Source of the DNA: an uncultured Chloroflexota bacterium
GTDB taxonomy: Bacteria; Chloroflexota; Chloroflexia; Chloroflexales; Roseiflexaceae
Direction of reading: 5' to 3'
NCBI GenBank assembly: GCA_937876225.1
Contig: CALFIC010000073.1
Span: forward strand, 1-57,250
DNA: 57,250 nucleotides
Part shown: piece after piece, positions 35,081 to 43,064 of the stretch
Layout of the letters: each line of letters opens with the position of its first letter
Numbering within the stretch: the first letter of the stretch is position 1
Made by a program: the position numbers and the translations under genes
The notes under the pieces: model-generated
Seen by the model: the letters and a program-made list of their open reading frames with translations, nothing else
Databases searched by the model: none
What the model was told of the DNA's origin: nothing

Positions 35081-36235
35081 ATGCGTACGCATGCAAGTGT
35101 GGTAATTATTGGCGCAGGGGTGATGGGGGCGTCGGTGGCCTGTCATTTGGCGATGCGTGGTTGCCACGACGTGGTCATCCTCGAGCAATTCGATACCGAA
35201 GTCCAGGGGAGTACGGCGCGCTCTGCCGCAGGTGTGCGTCATCAGTTCTCGCACGAAATCAACGTGCGCATGTCGCAATACGGCATCGAGCGTTTACGCC
35301 ACTTCCAGAGCGAAATCGGTGGCGAAAGTGGTCTGCGCCAAGTAGGCTATCTTTTTTTGATTACTGATGAAGAAAACTGGCAAGGGTACCGAGAAGCCAC
35401 CGCCATGCAAAATGCCTTGGGCGTACGGACACAACTGCTCAAACCGAGCGAGATCCATGCCATTGTGCCTGATGTCAATCTCGATGGGATTATTGGAGCC
35501 ACCTTTGGTCCCGATGATGGTTTCTGTGATCCGCATGGGGTGGCCATGGGATACCTCAATCGCGCCCGTAGTCTGGGTGTCGAATTGGTGCGCTCGGCAC
35601 CTGCTACTGCTATCGAGGTGGTAAACGGTCGCGTGGTGGCGGTGCAGACGCCCCAGGGTCGGATTAGTTGCGAGACGGTGATTAATTGTGCCGGGTCGTG
35701 GGCGGGCGTGGTGGCGGGGCTGGCCGGGCTCGACGTGCCGGTGCAACCCTTCCGGCGCAATATTTATGTGACCCAACCAACCGATATCATTCCGGGACAG
35801 ATGCCGTTGACCGTCGACGTGACGTCGGGCTTTTGGATGCGCAAAGAGCACGATAGTCTGATTATGGGGTTGTCCAAACCCGACGAACCTGCGGGCTACA
35901 ACACGGCGGTCGATTGGGGTTGGCTCGACACCGTGCTCGATGCCGGTTTCCACCGTTTTCCGCGCCTTGGTGAAGTTCAATTGGCCGAAAAGCAATGTTG
36001 GGCTGGTGCTTACGAAATCACCCCCGACCACATGCCGATCCTTGGGCGTCACCCCGAGTTGCCGTCATTCATCAATGCGGCGGGTTTTAGTGGGCACGGC
36101 ATCATGCATTCGCCGGCCACGGGGTTATTGATTGCCGAAGAAGTCCTCGATGGCCGGGCACAGAGCTTTGACATTGATTCATTGCGCATCGAGCGCTATG
36201 CCACGGGGACATCGTTTGAGCGCAACATTATTTAG
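35081..36235 (+). CDS. FAD-dependent oxidoreductase (DAO family, sarcosine oxidase beta-like)
   Basis: 384 residues. An N-terminal FAD-binding Rossmann motif VVIIGAGVMGASVACHLA, STARSAAGVRHQF in the position where DAO-family enzymes contact the flavin, and a C-terminal PDHMPILGRHPELP and NAAGFSGHGIMHSPATG. This matches the glycine oxidase/sarcosine oxidase beta/dimethylglycine dehydrogenase-like group, which oxidises secondary or tertiary amino acids. The substrate is not determined; no alpha, gamma or delta sarcosine oxidase subunits lie beside it. AAAGGTG precedes the ATG. Confidence 0.88.
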   Translation: MRTHASVVIIGAGVMGASVACHLAMRGCHDVVILEQFDTEVQGSTARSAAGVRHQFSHEINVRMSQYGIERLRHFQSEIGGESGLRQVGYLFLITDEENWQGYREATAMQNALGVRTQLLKPSEIHAIVPDVNLDGIIGATFGPDDGFCDPHGVAMGYLNRARSLGVELVRSAPATAIEVVNGRVVAVQTPQGRISCETVINCAGSWAGVVAGLAGLDVPVQPFRRNIYVTQPTDIIPGQMPLTVDVTSGFWMRKEHDSLIMGLSKPDEPAGYNTAVDWGWLDTVLDAGFHRFPRLGEVQLAEKQCWAGAYEITPDHMPILGRHPELPSFINAAGFSGHGIMHSPATGLLIAEEVLDGRAQSFDIDSLRIERYATGTSFERNII

Positions 36236-36287
36236 GCGCGACAATAATGCAACATGGATGCTGATGAATCAATAATGTGCGATTTCT

Positions 36288-36327
36288 GCAATGACCAATT
36301 TCTACGACTGCAGGAATTGGTCATTGC
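36288..36327. terminator. Hairpin between convergent FAD oxidoreductase and ECF sigma genes
   Basis: A perfect 13-bp stem (GCAATGACCAATT at 36288-36300 pairing with 36315-36327) with a 14-nt loop, placed between two converging genes. T runs are weak. Confidence 0.6.
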
Positions 36328-36349
36328 TATGGGGAATATTATGTGCTGT

Positions 36350-36835
36350 TTATGCCGACGACACATAGGTTTCACGCAAGGTTTGCAGACCACGATTGCG
36401 TAGTTGCTTGATGGCGCCTTCACTGCGATTGAGTGAGCGGGCGATTTGGGCAAAGGTCATATCGTTGCAATAGCGCATGATGATTACCCGCTGTTGTTCT
36501 TCACTGAGATTGGCGAGGATACTACGGAAGTGTTCGTCTTCGGCGATAGCTGATTCGTCGAGTACATGGGCATCGTAGTCTTGGATGGTGACTTGCGGTC
36601 GGCGTGCCATATAGCGAATGGCATCGACCGCTTTGTCGTGGGCGATACGATACAACCAGGCTTCGATGGGTAGGCCGCGGTCGTGGTAGTTGGGTAATCC
36701 TTCGAGGACTCGCACAAAAACATCGTTGCACAAATCTTCGGCGAGGGCGGTGTCATAGACACGGCGGTAAAGGTAGCGGCGGATGGCATCAGCGTGATTG
36801 ACGTACAAGGTTGCGACAGTCTGTTGGTGTGACAT
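36350..36835 (-). CDS. ECF-type RNA polymerase sigma factor
   Basis: 161 residues with sigma region 2 (LAEDLCNDVFVRVLEGL, IEAWLYRIAHDKAVDAIRY) and region 4 (LSEEQQRVIIMRYCNDMTF, IARSLNRSEGAIKQLRNRG). AGAGGAG precedes the ATG. Neighbours are unrelated, and no anti-sigma factor is visible on either side, unlike most ECF loci. The regulon is unknown. Confidence 0.92.
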   Translation of the reverse strand: MSHQQTVATLYVNHADAIRRYLYRRVYDTALAEDLCNDVFVRVLEGLPNYHDRGLPIEAWLYRIAHDKAVDAIRYMARRPQVTIQDYDAHVLDESAIAEDEHFRSILANLSEEQQRVIIMRYCNDMTFAQIARSLNRSEGAIKQLRNRGLQTLRETYVSSA

Positions 36836-36927
36836 GAATTGCTCCTCTCAGTAGATACATTGTGTTTCCAGCTCTACTTTCGCAAAGGAGCGTAACGCGG
36901 GCATTACCAATGGGGGAGGGACGACGT

Positions 36928-36997
36928 GACGTAGGGGCGATTAATCCAGTCGCCCCTACGTCAATTGTGGTATGTGGAGATTTGCAAGGCGACGGGA
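36928..36997. repeat. Intergenic repeat element B
   Basis: Shares GTAGGGGCGATTAATCC, an internal TGGTATGTG and a terminal ATCGCCCG with element A near 31.6 kb. Here a perfect 13-bp stem is also formed by GACGTAGGGGCGA (36928-36940) and 36950-36962. Confidence 0.75.
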
Positions 36998-37102
36998 AAA
37001 TCGCCCGAGGATCAAGGGCCGGTGCGCAAAATGCCCGCGCCCACCAGGCATCCGCCAACCCGTGGGGCAATCCCCGTTTCTCCGACGTTTCTCATATCAT
37101 TC

Positions 37103-37111
37103 TGGTATAAT
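37103..37111 (+). promoter_or_regulatory. Extended -10 promoter of the M50-tpiA unit
   Basis: TGGTATAAT, 29 nt before the ATG at 37141. No convincing -35. Confidence 0.5.
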
Positions 37112-37140
37112 TTGCTACAAAATGATTATCAGGGGTTGTA

Positions 37141-37812
37141 ATGCAATCATTCACCGAAGTCCCCGCTGGTCCACAGCATGATGACATAGTCGAAATCGCC
37201 AAAGCGTGGGCCGGCACCACTATTGCCTATGCCATTGTTCAAACGGGAGTTGCCAATCTACTCAGCCCACAATTCATCGAGCAACTATTGGTTGCGTCGA
37301 TTGTGTGTGGCGTAGGATTTGTGGTGCACGAAGTCGCCCATCGCCAAGTGGCGCGTCATTTTGGCGCCTCGGCGCATTTTGCTGCCGACAATCGTTGGTT
37401 GCTGTTGTCGTTGTTGATTTCGTTGGCCGGGATTTTCATTGCCGCGCCGGGCGCCGTATGGCATACCGGTGTCAACGACAAACGTCGGCTCGGCTTGATT
37501 GCCTTGGCTGGTCCATTGTCGAATCTGGTGTTGTCGTTGGTGTTTTTGTTGATTTATCCGGTGGCGTTCATATTGCGGTGGGATTTTGATTTGCTGTATG
37601 TGATTTGTATGGTGGGTGTTGGCTTTAATGCCTGGATTGGGTTGTTCAATCTCATCCCCAATGGGCCGTTTGACGGTGCCAAAGTATTGGCGTGGTCGAG
37701 TAGCGTCTATGTGGCGATGTTAGCCGTAGCTGGGGTGATGGCGTTTGGATTGGCCCGCCACGATACGTTGATTACCGTGTGGAGTTGGATGGTTTCACTA
37801 ATTATTCGCTAA
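37141..37812 (+). CDS. M50-family site-2-type intramembrane protease
   Basis: 223 residues, with about six membrane helices. Zinc motif HEVAH lies in the second helix (VVHEVAHRQVARHFGA) and the third ligand in NLIPNGPFDGAKV, the family NPDG-type motif. A compact form without a PDZ domain, like archaeal-type homologues. Such enzymes cut membrane-embedded regulators, for example anti-sigma factors; the ECF sigma gene lies 305 nt away in divergent orientation, but a link is only a guess. tpiA follows after 27 nt. Confidence 0.85.
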   Translation: MQSFTEVPAGPQHDDIVEIAKAWAGTTIAYAIVQTGVANLLSPQFIEQLLVASIVCGVGFVVHEVAHRQVARHFGASAHFAADNRWLLLSLLISLAGIFIAAPGAVWHTGVNDKRRLGLIALAGPLSNLVLSLVFLLIYPVAFILRWDFDLLYVICMVGVGFNAWIGLFNLIPNGPFDGAKVLAWSSSVYVAMLAVAGVMAFGLARHDTLITVWSWMVSLIIR

Positions 37813-37839
37813 TTTTGTTGACATAAAAGGAATGTACTC

Positions 37840-38586
37840 ATGCGCAGTAAATTGATTGCCGGGAACTGGAAGATGCACAAAACAGTCGCCGAAGCCACGG
37901 CTTTGACCGATGCGATTGTGGCTGGTTTGACGAATATCCCCGCCGACCGCGCCGTGGTCATCTGCCCCACCTTTACGGCGCTGGGTGCCGTGATTGCCCG
38001 GCCTCGTGGTGGGGTTGCGGTCGGTGCCCAAAACGTCTACCCCGAAGTCCAAGGGGCTTTTACCGGCGAAATCTCGCCGGGGATGCTCAGCGATATCGGC
38101 TGTAGCTACGTGATTGTGGGCCACAGCGAACGCCGCCAGTTGTTTGGCGAAACCGACGCCATGATTGCCCGCAAAACGGCTGCAGTCCTCGCTGCCGGTA
38201 TGACGCCGATTGTCTGTGTGGGCGAGACCCGCGCCGAGCGTGAAGCGGGCAATGCCCAAACCGTCGTCCTCGGTCAAATCGCCGGTGCCTTAGCAGGCTT
38301 GAGTGATCGCCTAGCCGAAGTCGTCGTGGCGTATGAGCCAGTATGGGCGATTGGGACAGGCTTGACCGCCACCGCCGGCGATGCCCAGACCATGCATGCC
38401 GCCATCCGTGGTGAATTGCGCCGGATTGGTGGCGCGGCTGCCGACGTGGTGCGCATCCAATACGGCGGTAGTGTCAAACCCGACAACGTTGATGAATTGA
38501 TGGCCCAACCCGATATTGATGGCGCCTTGGTTGGTGGTGCCGCCTTAGTTGCCGATAGCTTTTTGCGGATTGTGCAATATCGCTAA
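37840..38586 (+). CDS. tpiA: Triosephosphate isomerase
   Basis: Interconverts glyceraldehyde-3-phosphate and dihydroxyacetone phosphate. 248 residues, complete. Catalytic residues are Asn9 and Lys11 (GNWKMHK), His95 (VGHSERR) and Glu166 (AYEPVWAIGTG); the phosphate-binding end has IQYGGSVKPDN and GALVGGAAL. AAAGGA precedes the ATG. It is probably expressed with the M50 gene upstream. Confidence 0.98.
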   Translation: MRSKLIAGNWKMHKTVAEATALTDAIVAGLTNIPADRAVVICPTFTALGAVIARPRGGVAVGAQNVYPEVQGAFTGEISPGMLSDIGCSYVIVGHSERRQLFGETDAMIARKTAAVLAAGMTPIVCVGETRAEREAGNAQTVVLGQIAGALAGLSDRLAEVVVAYEPVWAIGTGLTATAGDAQTMHAAIRGELRRIGGAAADVVRIQYGGSVKPDNVDELMAQPDIDGALVGGAALVADSFLRIVQYR

Positions 38587-38619
38587 TTGCCAGGGAACAG
38601 CATGACGTGTGTAACGTCA
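38587..38619 (+). promoter_or_regulatory. Candidate lon promoter with overlapping palindrome
   Basis: TTGCCA (38587-38592), a 17-nt spacer and TGTAAC (38610-38615) form a moderate promoter. A palindrome TGACGT-n5-ACGTCA (38603-38619) overlies the -10. It does not match the CIRCE element. Confidence 0.4.
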
Positions 38620-38655
38620 ATGGATACAAAATTATGATGGTTGATAGGAATAAAT

Positions 38656-41010
38656 ATGACTAATGAAGCAATGGGAAATGAAGCCGGCGCCATTGATTAC
38701 CCACTCGTCGTCCTCGGCGAAATGGTCATCATGCCGCAAATGACGGTACCCTTGCAGATTGGTCAAGGTAAGTCGTTTCGTGCCTTAGAATTCGCTTGGG
38801 ATGCCAAGCAACCGGTGTTGTTGATTTTTGTGCCCGAAGAGGTCATCGAACAATACAAAAGCGGTACCCCGCCACCGTTGCCCAAGGTGGGAGTCACGGC
38901 CCGCCTCGAAGAGTTTATGAAGCTCCCCGATGGCACTGCGCGGATTATCCTCGAAGGGCAGCAACGGGCCCATATCGATGAGTTGTTGCAAAAAGAACCG
39001 CACTACCAAGTGCGCGCCCATGTCATCAACGACGAAGTCGTGCTCAACATGGACGTCGAAGCGTTGATGGAGACGGTCAAACAACAAGTCGATGACTTTG
39101 TCGATCACCTCGGTGAAGTGCCCCAAGAAGCCGTGGCATTTGTTCGGCGCATCGATGCCCCAGGGCACTTGGCCGATATCGTCACCTATGCGCCAGCCTT
39201 TGATTTCAAAGAACGCTTGGCGGTATTGACCGAGCTCGACCCAGTGGCTCGCCTGCACATTGTCCACCGCATGTTGGCGCGCCACCTCGAATTGATGAAG
39301 ATTCGCCAAAAAATTCAGCTCGACACCAAGGAGATCCTCGACCAAGGGCAAAAGGAATACTTCTTGCGTGAGCAGATTCGCGTGATTCGCCGTGAATTGG
39401 GCGAAGACGACGAGCTTGATGACCCGGTTGACGAACTCAAGAAAAAAATTCAAGCCATGGTGGCTCCCGAATATGTGCGGGATCAAGCCATGCATGAATA
39501 CCGCCGCCTAGCCCAACAAGGCCAAGGCAGCCCCGAAGCGGGCGTGATCCGTACCTACATCGATTGGTTGATGGCGTTGCCATGGAACATGGAAGAACTC
39601 GCCGCCATCCACATGCACGATGCCCAACGCATCCTCGATGAAGATCATTACGGCCTCGAGAAAGTCAAAGAACGCATCCTCGAATACATTGCGGTGCGCA
39701 AATTGGTGGGTACCAAGATGCGGTCACCGATTTTGTGTTTGGTCGGGCCGCCAGGAGTGGGCAAAACTTCGTTGGGACGCTCGGTGGCACGGGCTCTCGA
39801 CCGCAAGTTTGTGCGGGTAAGCCTCGGTGGCGTGCGTGACGAAGCCGAAATTCGCGGTCATCGTCGTACCTACATTGGCGCCATGCCTGGCCGCGTCATC
39901 CAAGGGATGAAGTCGGCCAAATCACGGGCAGCGGTGTTTGTGCTCGACGAAATCGACAAAGTGGGCCAAGACTTCCGCGGTGACCCGACGTCGGCCTTGC
40001 TCGAGGTCCTCGACCCCGAACAAAACGGCGCCTTCTCGGATCATTATCTCGAAATCCCGTTCGACCTGTCGCAGGTGGTGTTTGTGGCGACGGCCAACCA
40101 GCTCGACACCATCCCGGCTCCGTTGCGCGACCGGATGGAAATCATCGAGATGAGTGGTTATACCGAAGAAGAAAAACTCGGCATTGCGACGCGCTTTCTG
40201 ATGCCCAAACAACGTGAAGCCCACGGCTTGACCGAGGCCAGCTTGACGATTACTGATGCGGCCTTGTTGAACGTCATCCAAGCCTATACCCGTGAATCTG
40301 GCGTGCGTTCGCTTGAGCGCGAAATCGCCACGATTTGTCGCAAGGTGGCTCGCCGGGTGGCCGACCTCGAAGTCGAGACCCCACCGCTGACGCATGTGGA
40401 TGCAGACCAAGTCAAAGACTACCTCGGGGTCCCCCGCTATAGTTATGATATGGCTGAACTCCAAGACGAAGTGGGCGTGGCTACGGGGGCTGCTTGGACG
40501 TCGGTCGGTGGCGAAACGTTGTCCATCGAAGTGCTGTCGTTCAAAGGCAAAGGCGCCTTCCAGTTGACGGGTCAACTGGGCGACGTGATGAAGGAATCGG
40601 CGCATGCGGCCATGAGTTATGCCCGGGCGCATGCCGACGAGCTGGGTGTGCCGGGGACCTTTTTTGATGAGCATATCATTCACATCCACGTACCCGAAGG
40701 TGCCGTCCCCAAGGATGGTCCCTCGGCGGGGATTACTATGACCACGGCCCTGATTTCGGCGATGACGGGACGCAAAGTGCGCCGTGACGTGGCGATGACG
40801 GGCGAAGTCACCTTGCGCGGTAAAGTATTGCCGATTGGTGGCTTAAAGGAAAAAACGTTGGCGGCCCATCGGGCTGGCATCAAAACGTTTATCTTGCCGT
40901 TCGCCAATACCAAGGACATCGCCGAACTGCCGCAACGGATTCGCGATGAACTCGAGCTCATCCCCGTCTCGTCGATGGATGAAGTGTTGCGGATTGCCCT
41001 GCGGGCCTAA
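38656..41010 (+). CDS. lon: ATP-dependent protease Lon
   Basis: 784 residues: an N-terminal LON substrate-binding domain (DYPLVVLGEMVIMPQMTVPL), a coiled linker, an AAA+ domain with Walker A GPPGVGKT (364-371) and Walker B FVLDEIDKVG, and a protease domain with the Ser690/Lys733 dyad (KDGPSAGIT and GGLKEK). It degrades damaged and regulatory proteins in the cytoplasm. ATG 38656 has AGGAA 7 nt upstream; the longer frame from 38641 adds only five residues. It ends at a strong terminator. Confidence 0.97.
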   Translation: MTNEAMGNEAGAIDYPLVVLGEMVIMPQMTVPLQIGQGKSFRALEFAWDAKQPVLLIFVPEEVIEQYKSGTPPPLPKVGVTARLEEFMKLPDGTARIILEGQQRAHIDELLQKEPHYQVRAHVINDEVVLNMDVEALMETVKQQVDDFVDHLGEVPQEAVAFVRRIDAPGHLADIVTYAPAFDFKERLAVLTELDPVARLHIVHRMLARHLELMKIRQKIQLDTKEILDQGQKEYFLREQIRVIRRELGEDDELDDPVDELKKKIQAMVAPEYVRDQAMHEYRRLAQQGQGSPEAGVIRTYIDWLMALPWNMEELAAIHMHDAQRILDEDHYGLEKVKERILEYIAVRKLVGTKMRSPILCLVGPPGVGKTSLGRSVARALDRKFVRVSLGGVRDEAEIRGHRRTYIGAMPGRVIQGMKSAKSRAAVFVLDEIDKVGQDFRGDPTSALLEVLDPEQNGAFSDHYLEIPFDLSQVVFVATANQLDTIPAPLRDRMEIIEMSGYTEEEKLGIATRFLMPKQREAHGLTEASLTITDAALLNVIQAYTRESGVRSLEREIATICRKVARRVADLEVETPPLTHVDADQVKDYLGVPRYSYDMAELQDEVGVATGAAWTSVGGETLSIEVLSFKGKGAFQLTGQLGDVMKESAHAAMSYARAHADELGVPGTFFDEHIIHIHVPEGAVPKDGPSAGITMTTALISAMTGRKVRRDVAMTGEVTLRGKVLPIGGLKEKTLAAHRAGIKTFILPFANTKDIAELPQRIRDELELIPVSSMDEVLRIALRA

Positions 41011-41019
41011 ATAGGTGTG

Positions 41020-41053
41020 AAAATGCGCTCTGCCGTATGGCAGAGCGCATTTT
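41020..41053 (+). terminator. lon terminator
   Basis: A 15-bp stem (AAAATGCGCTCTGCC with 41039-41053), GTAT loop and a T run of six: a textbook intrinsic terminator, also usable by the converging pspC gene because the left arm begins with A's. Confidence 0.92.
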
Positions 41054-41078
41054 TTGTGCCATTCACCCATAGCCGCCC

Positions 41079-41462
41079 TTATTTTTTTTGACTAAAGACA
41101 AAAATACCCCCGACGATAAGTAATACGGGCAGGGCAAAGCGCCAAATTTGTGGCCCAAACAGCAAACTGACCAATAAATAGACGCCCATCAACATCAAGA
41201 CCATGCCTACCCATCCACGTCGTTTGCTGACCTCGTCATCGGCGAATTGGTAGGGCTGGATGACCATGCCGATGGGCTCGAGGGGCATAATCATCCACAA
41301 CACGAAGTAGGCGAGTAGACCGGTACCAAATCCAATCACCAAAATCAAAAAAATCAAGCGAATAATCCACGAATCAACCCCGAGGGCGCGGGCGATGCCG
41401 CTGGCAACGCCGGCAATCATATAGTCATCGCGCCGGCGAAAAAATCGAGTTTGTACGTTCAT
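41079..41462 (-). CDS. PspC-domain membrane protein
   Basis: 127 residues. The N-terminal PspC domain (RFFRRRDDYMIAGVASGIARALG, shown here in parts: MIAGVASGIARALGVD and YFVLWMIMPLEP) is followed by two further helices near the C-terminus (GMVLMLMGVYLLVSLLFGP, FALPVLLIVGGIFVF). PspC proteins sense envelope stress in some bacteria; no pspA or pspB is nearby. The ATG has GGGAG upstream. Confidence 0.85.
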   Translation of the reverse strand: MNVQTRFFRRRDDYMIAGVASGIARALGVDSWIIRLIFLILVIGFGTGLLAYFVLWMIMPLEPIGMVIQPYQFADDEVSKRRGWVGMVLMLMGVYLLVSLLFGPQIWRFALPVLLIVGGIFVFSQKK

Positions 41463-41535
41463 GTGCGATCTCCCAATCGGTGGTTGTATTGGCGCATATG
41501 ACGCATGGGTGTGGGTGATGGTTGCACTCGCACGG

Positions 41536-42963
41536 CTAACTCAGGTTGATGACCATCAACTTGGGCTCGGTCATTTCTTCGATTGCGTAGCGCACCCCTT
41601 CACGCCCGGTGCCCGAGTTTTTGACGCCGCCATAGGGCATGGGGTCGAGGCGCCACGTTGGCATATCGTTGATGATGACCCCACCTACCTCGAGCTGGTC
41701 GTAGGCGGTGTAGATGCGCCCGATATCGCGGGTAAATACAGCCGCTTGCAAGCCAAAGTCACTATTATTGACGGCGGCAATCGCCTCGGCAAAGGTGTCG
41801 TAAGGCTGTACGGTCACCACCGGCGCAAAGACTTCGCGGCAATTGACATTGAGGGAGGCATCGGCATCGGCAATCACCGTGGGGGTGACGATGCCGTTCG
41901 TGACCGTGCCTCCCGTGAGGAATGTAGCACCGGCGGCGCGGGCCTGGTCAAACCATTCGTTGATGCGTTGGGCTTCGCCGGGGTTGATGAGGGCGCTGAG
42001 GTCGGCTTTTTCGTCGAGGGGATGCCCGACGATCAACGTATTGACTCCTGCTACCAAGGCTGCCACGAATTGGGCATAGACGGCGCGTTGCACAAAAATC
42101 CGTTGCACGCTGATACAACTCTGGCCGGCGTAGTTGAAGCCCCCTGCCACACAGCGAGTGGCGGCATCGGCGATGTCGGCATCGTCGTGTATGATGACGC
42201 CGGCGTTGCCCCCCAGCTCGAGGGTGACTTTTTTGCGGCCGGCTTGGCTGCGTAACCCCCAACCCACCGCCGGCGACCCGGTAAAGGTCAACATGGCGAT
42301 GCGCTCGTCGCGGATCAGGGCACTGGCGTCACGACTGTTCATCGGTAGCACGCTGATGGCAGCGCTGGGCCAGCCGGCTGCCACGATGATTTCGCCCAAA
42401 ATCAGGGCTGCAGTAGGGGTTTGCGAGGCTGGTTTGAGTACAATGGGGCAGCCGGCGGCCATGGCGGGGGCCACTTTGTGGGCGACGAGGTTGAGGGGGA
42501 AGTTGAAGGGCGAAATCGCGCCAATCACCCCGATGGGGAAGCGCCGCACCATGGCGTGGCGCCCTTCGCCCCCGGGTGCACGGTCGAGGCGCAAGACTTC
42601 GTCGTGGCTCTGGCTACATTCGTCGGCAGCAGTCTGGAAGGTTGTGATGGCGCGTTGGACTTCGCCACGGGCTTGGCGGATTGGTTTGCCCGCTTCGAGG
42701 GCAATCGCCTGGGCCAATTCATCACTCCGGGCCTGTAATTGCGTCGCGACTGCCCGCAATATGGTGGCGCGTTGGTGGGCGGCGAGTTGCTTGGTAAGCG
42801 CAACGGCCTGATGGGCGGCCGCAATGGCCTGGTCGAGGTGCGCTTCACCGGCGCGCCACAAGGTTGCTACCGGCTGGGCATCGTAGGGGCAGGTGACGGT
42901 GTAACTATCTGTGCTGGTAGTTGCGATACCAGCTAGCAAAAAAGGTCGTGGTGTAGTGGTCAT
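41536..42963 (-). CDS. NAD(P)-dependent aldehyde dehydrogenase
   Basis: 475 residues with a full aldehyde dehydrogenase active site: Asn154 (SPFNFPLNL), Glu249 (LELGGNAG) and Cys283 (GQSCISVQR), plus the cofactor segment FTGSPAVGWGL and the C-terminal PYGGVKNSGTGREG. The sequence resembles the lactaldehyde/glyceraldehyde-3-phosphate (GapN-like)/phosphonoacetaldehyde group; the substrate is unresolved. ATG 42963 has AAGGAA upstream; the longer frame to 43083 would read through the promoter, operator-like palindrome and hairpin. If it acts on lactaldehyde it could follow fucose catabolism, but no such pathway genes are here. Confidence 0.92.
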   Translation of the reverse strand: MTTTPRPFLLAGIATTSTDSYTVTCPYDAQPVATLWRAGEAHLDQAIAAAHQAVALTKQLAAHQRATILRAVATQLQARSDELAQAIALEAGKPIRQARGEVQRAITTFQTAADECSQSHDEVLRLDRAPGGEGRHAMVRRFPIGVIGAISPFNFPLNLVAHKVAPAMAAGCPIVLKPASQTPTAALILGEIIVAAGWPSAAISVLPMNSRDASALIRDERIAMLTFTGSPAVGWGLRSQAGRKKVTLELGGNAGVIIHDDADIADAATRCVAGGFNYAGQSCISVQRIFVQRAVYAQFVAALVAGVNTLIVGHPLDEKADLSALINPGEAQRINEWFDQARAAGATFLTGGTVTNGIVTPTVIADADASLNVNCREVFAPVVTVQPYDTFAEAIAAVNNSDFGLQAAVFTRDIGRIYTAYDQLEVGGVIINDMPTWRLDPMPYGGVKNSGTGREGVRYAIEEMTEPKLMVINLS

Positions 42964-42978
42964 AATGTATTCCTTGGG

Positions 42979-43005
42979 CTTGTATACAAGAATAGGGTCA
43001 TTATA
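42979..43005 (-). promoter_or_regulatory. Aldehyde dehydrogenase -10 and adjacent palindrome
   Basis: Minus-strand TATAAT at 43000-43005, with transcription expected near 42993. The perfect 12-bp palindrome CTTGTATACAAG (42979-42990) lies just downstream of that start, a usual position for a repressor site. Confidence 0.45.
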
Positions 43006-43012
43006 GTAGAAT

Positions 43013-43043
43013 CCACCCCTATCCATATGCTGGACAGGGGTGG
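43013..43043 (-). terminator. Hairpin after the first M1-like peptidase gene
   Basis: CCACCCCT-A-TCCA (43013-43025) pairs with TGGACAGGGGTGG (43031-43043) with one mismatch and a 5-nt loop, just after the stop at 43065. No long U tract. Confidence 0.6.
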
Positions 43044-43064
43044 GTTGAGTGTGACCGGGATGAT

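Larger units (their letters stand above)
36836..37140. other. Intergenic region with repeat element and promoter
   Basis: Divergent gap of about 305 nt between the ECF sigma and M50 genes. It contains repeat element B (36928-36997) and the M50 promoter; the rest is non-coding. Confidence 0.6.

Noticed and set aside
35294..36052. Open frame of 252 codons opposite the FAD oxidoreductase
   Set aside because: Antisense to a well-supported flavoprotein gene; no motif of its own.
39922..40689. Open frame of 255 codons opposite lon
   Set aside because: Antisense to the lon AAA+ and protease domains; no independent support.
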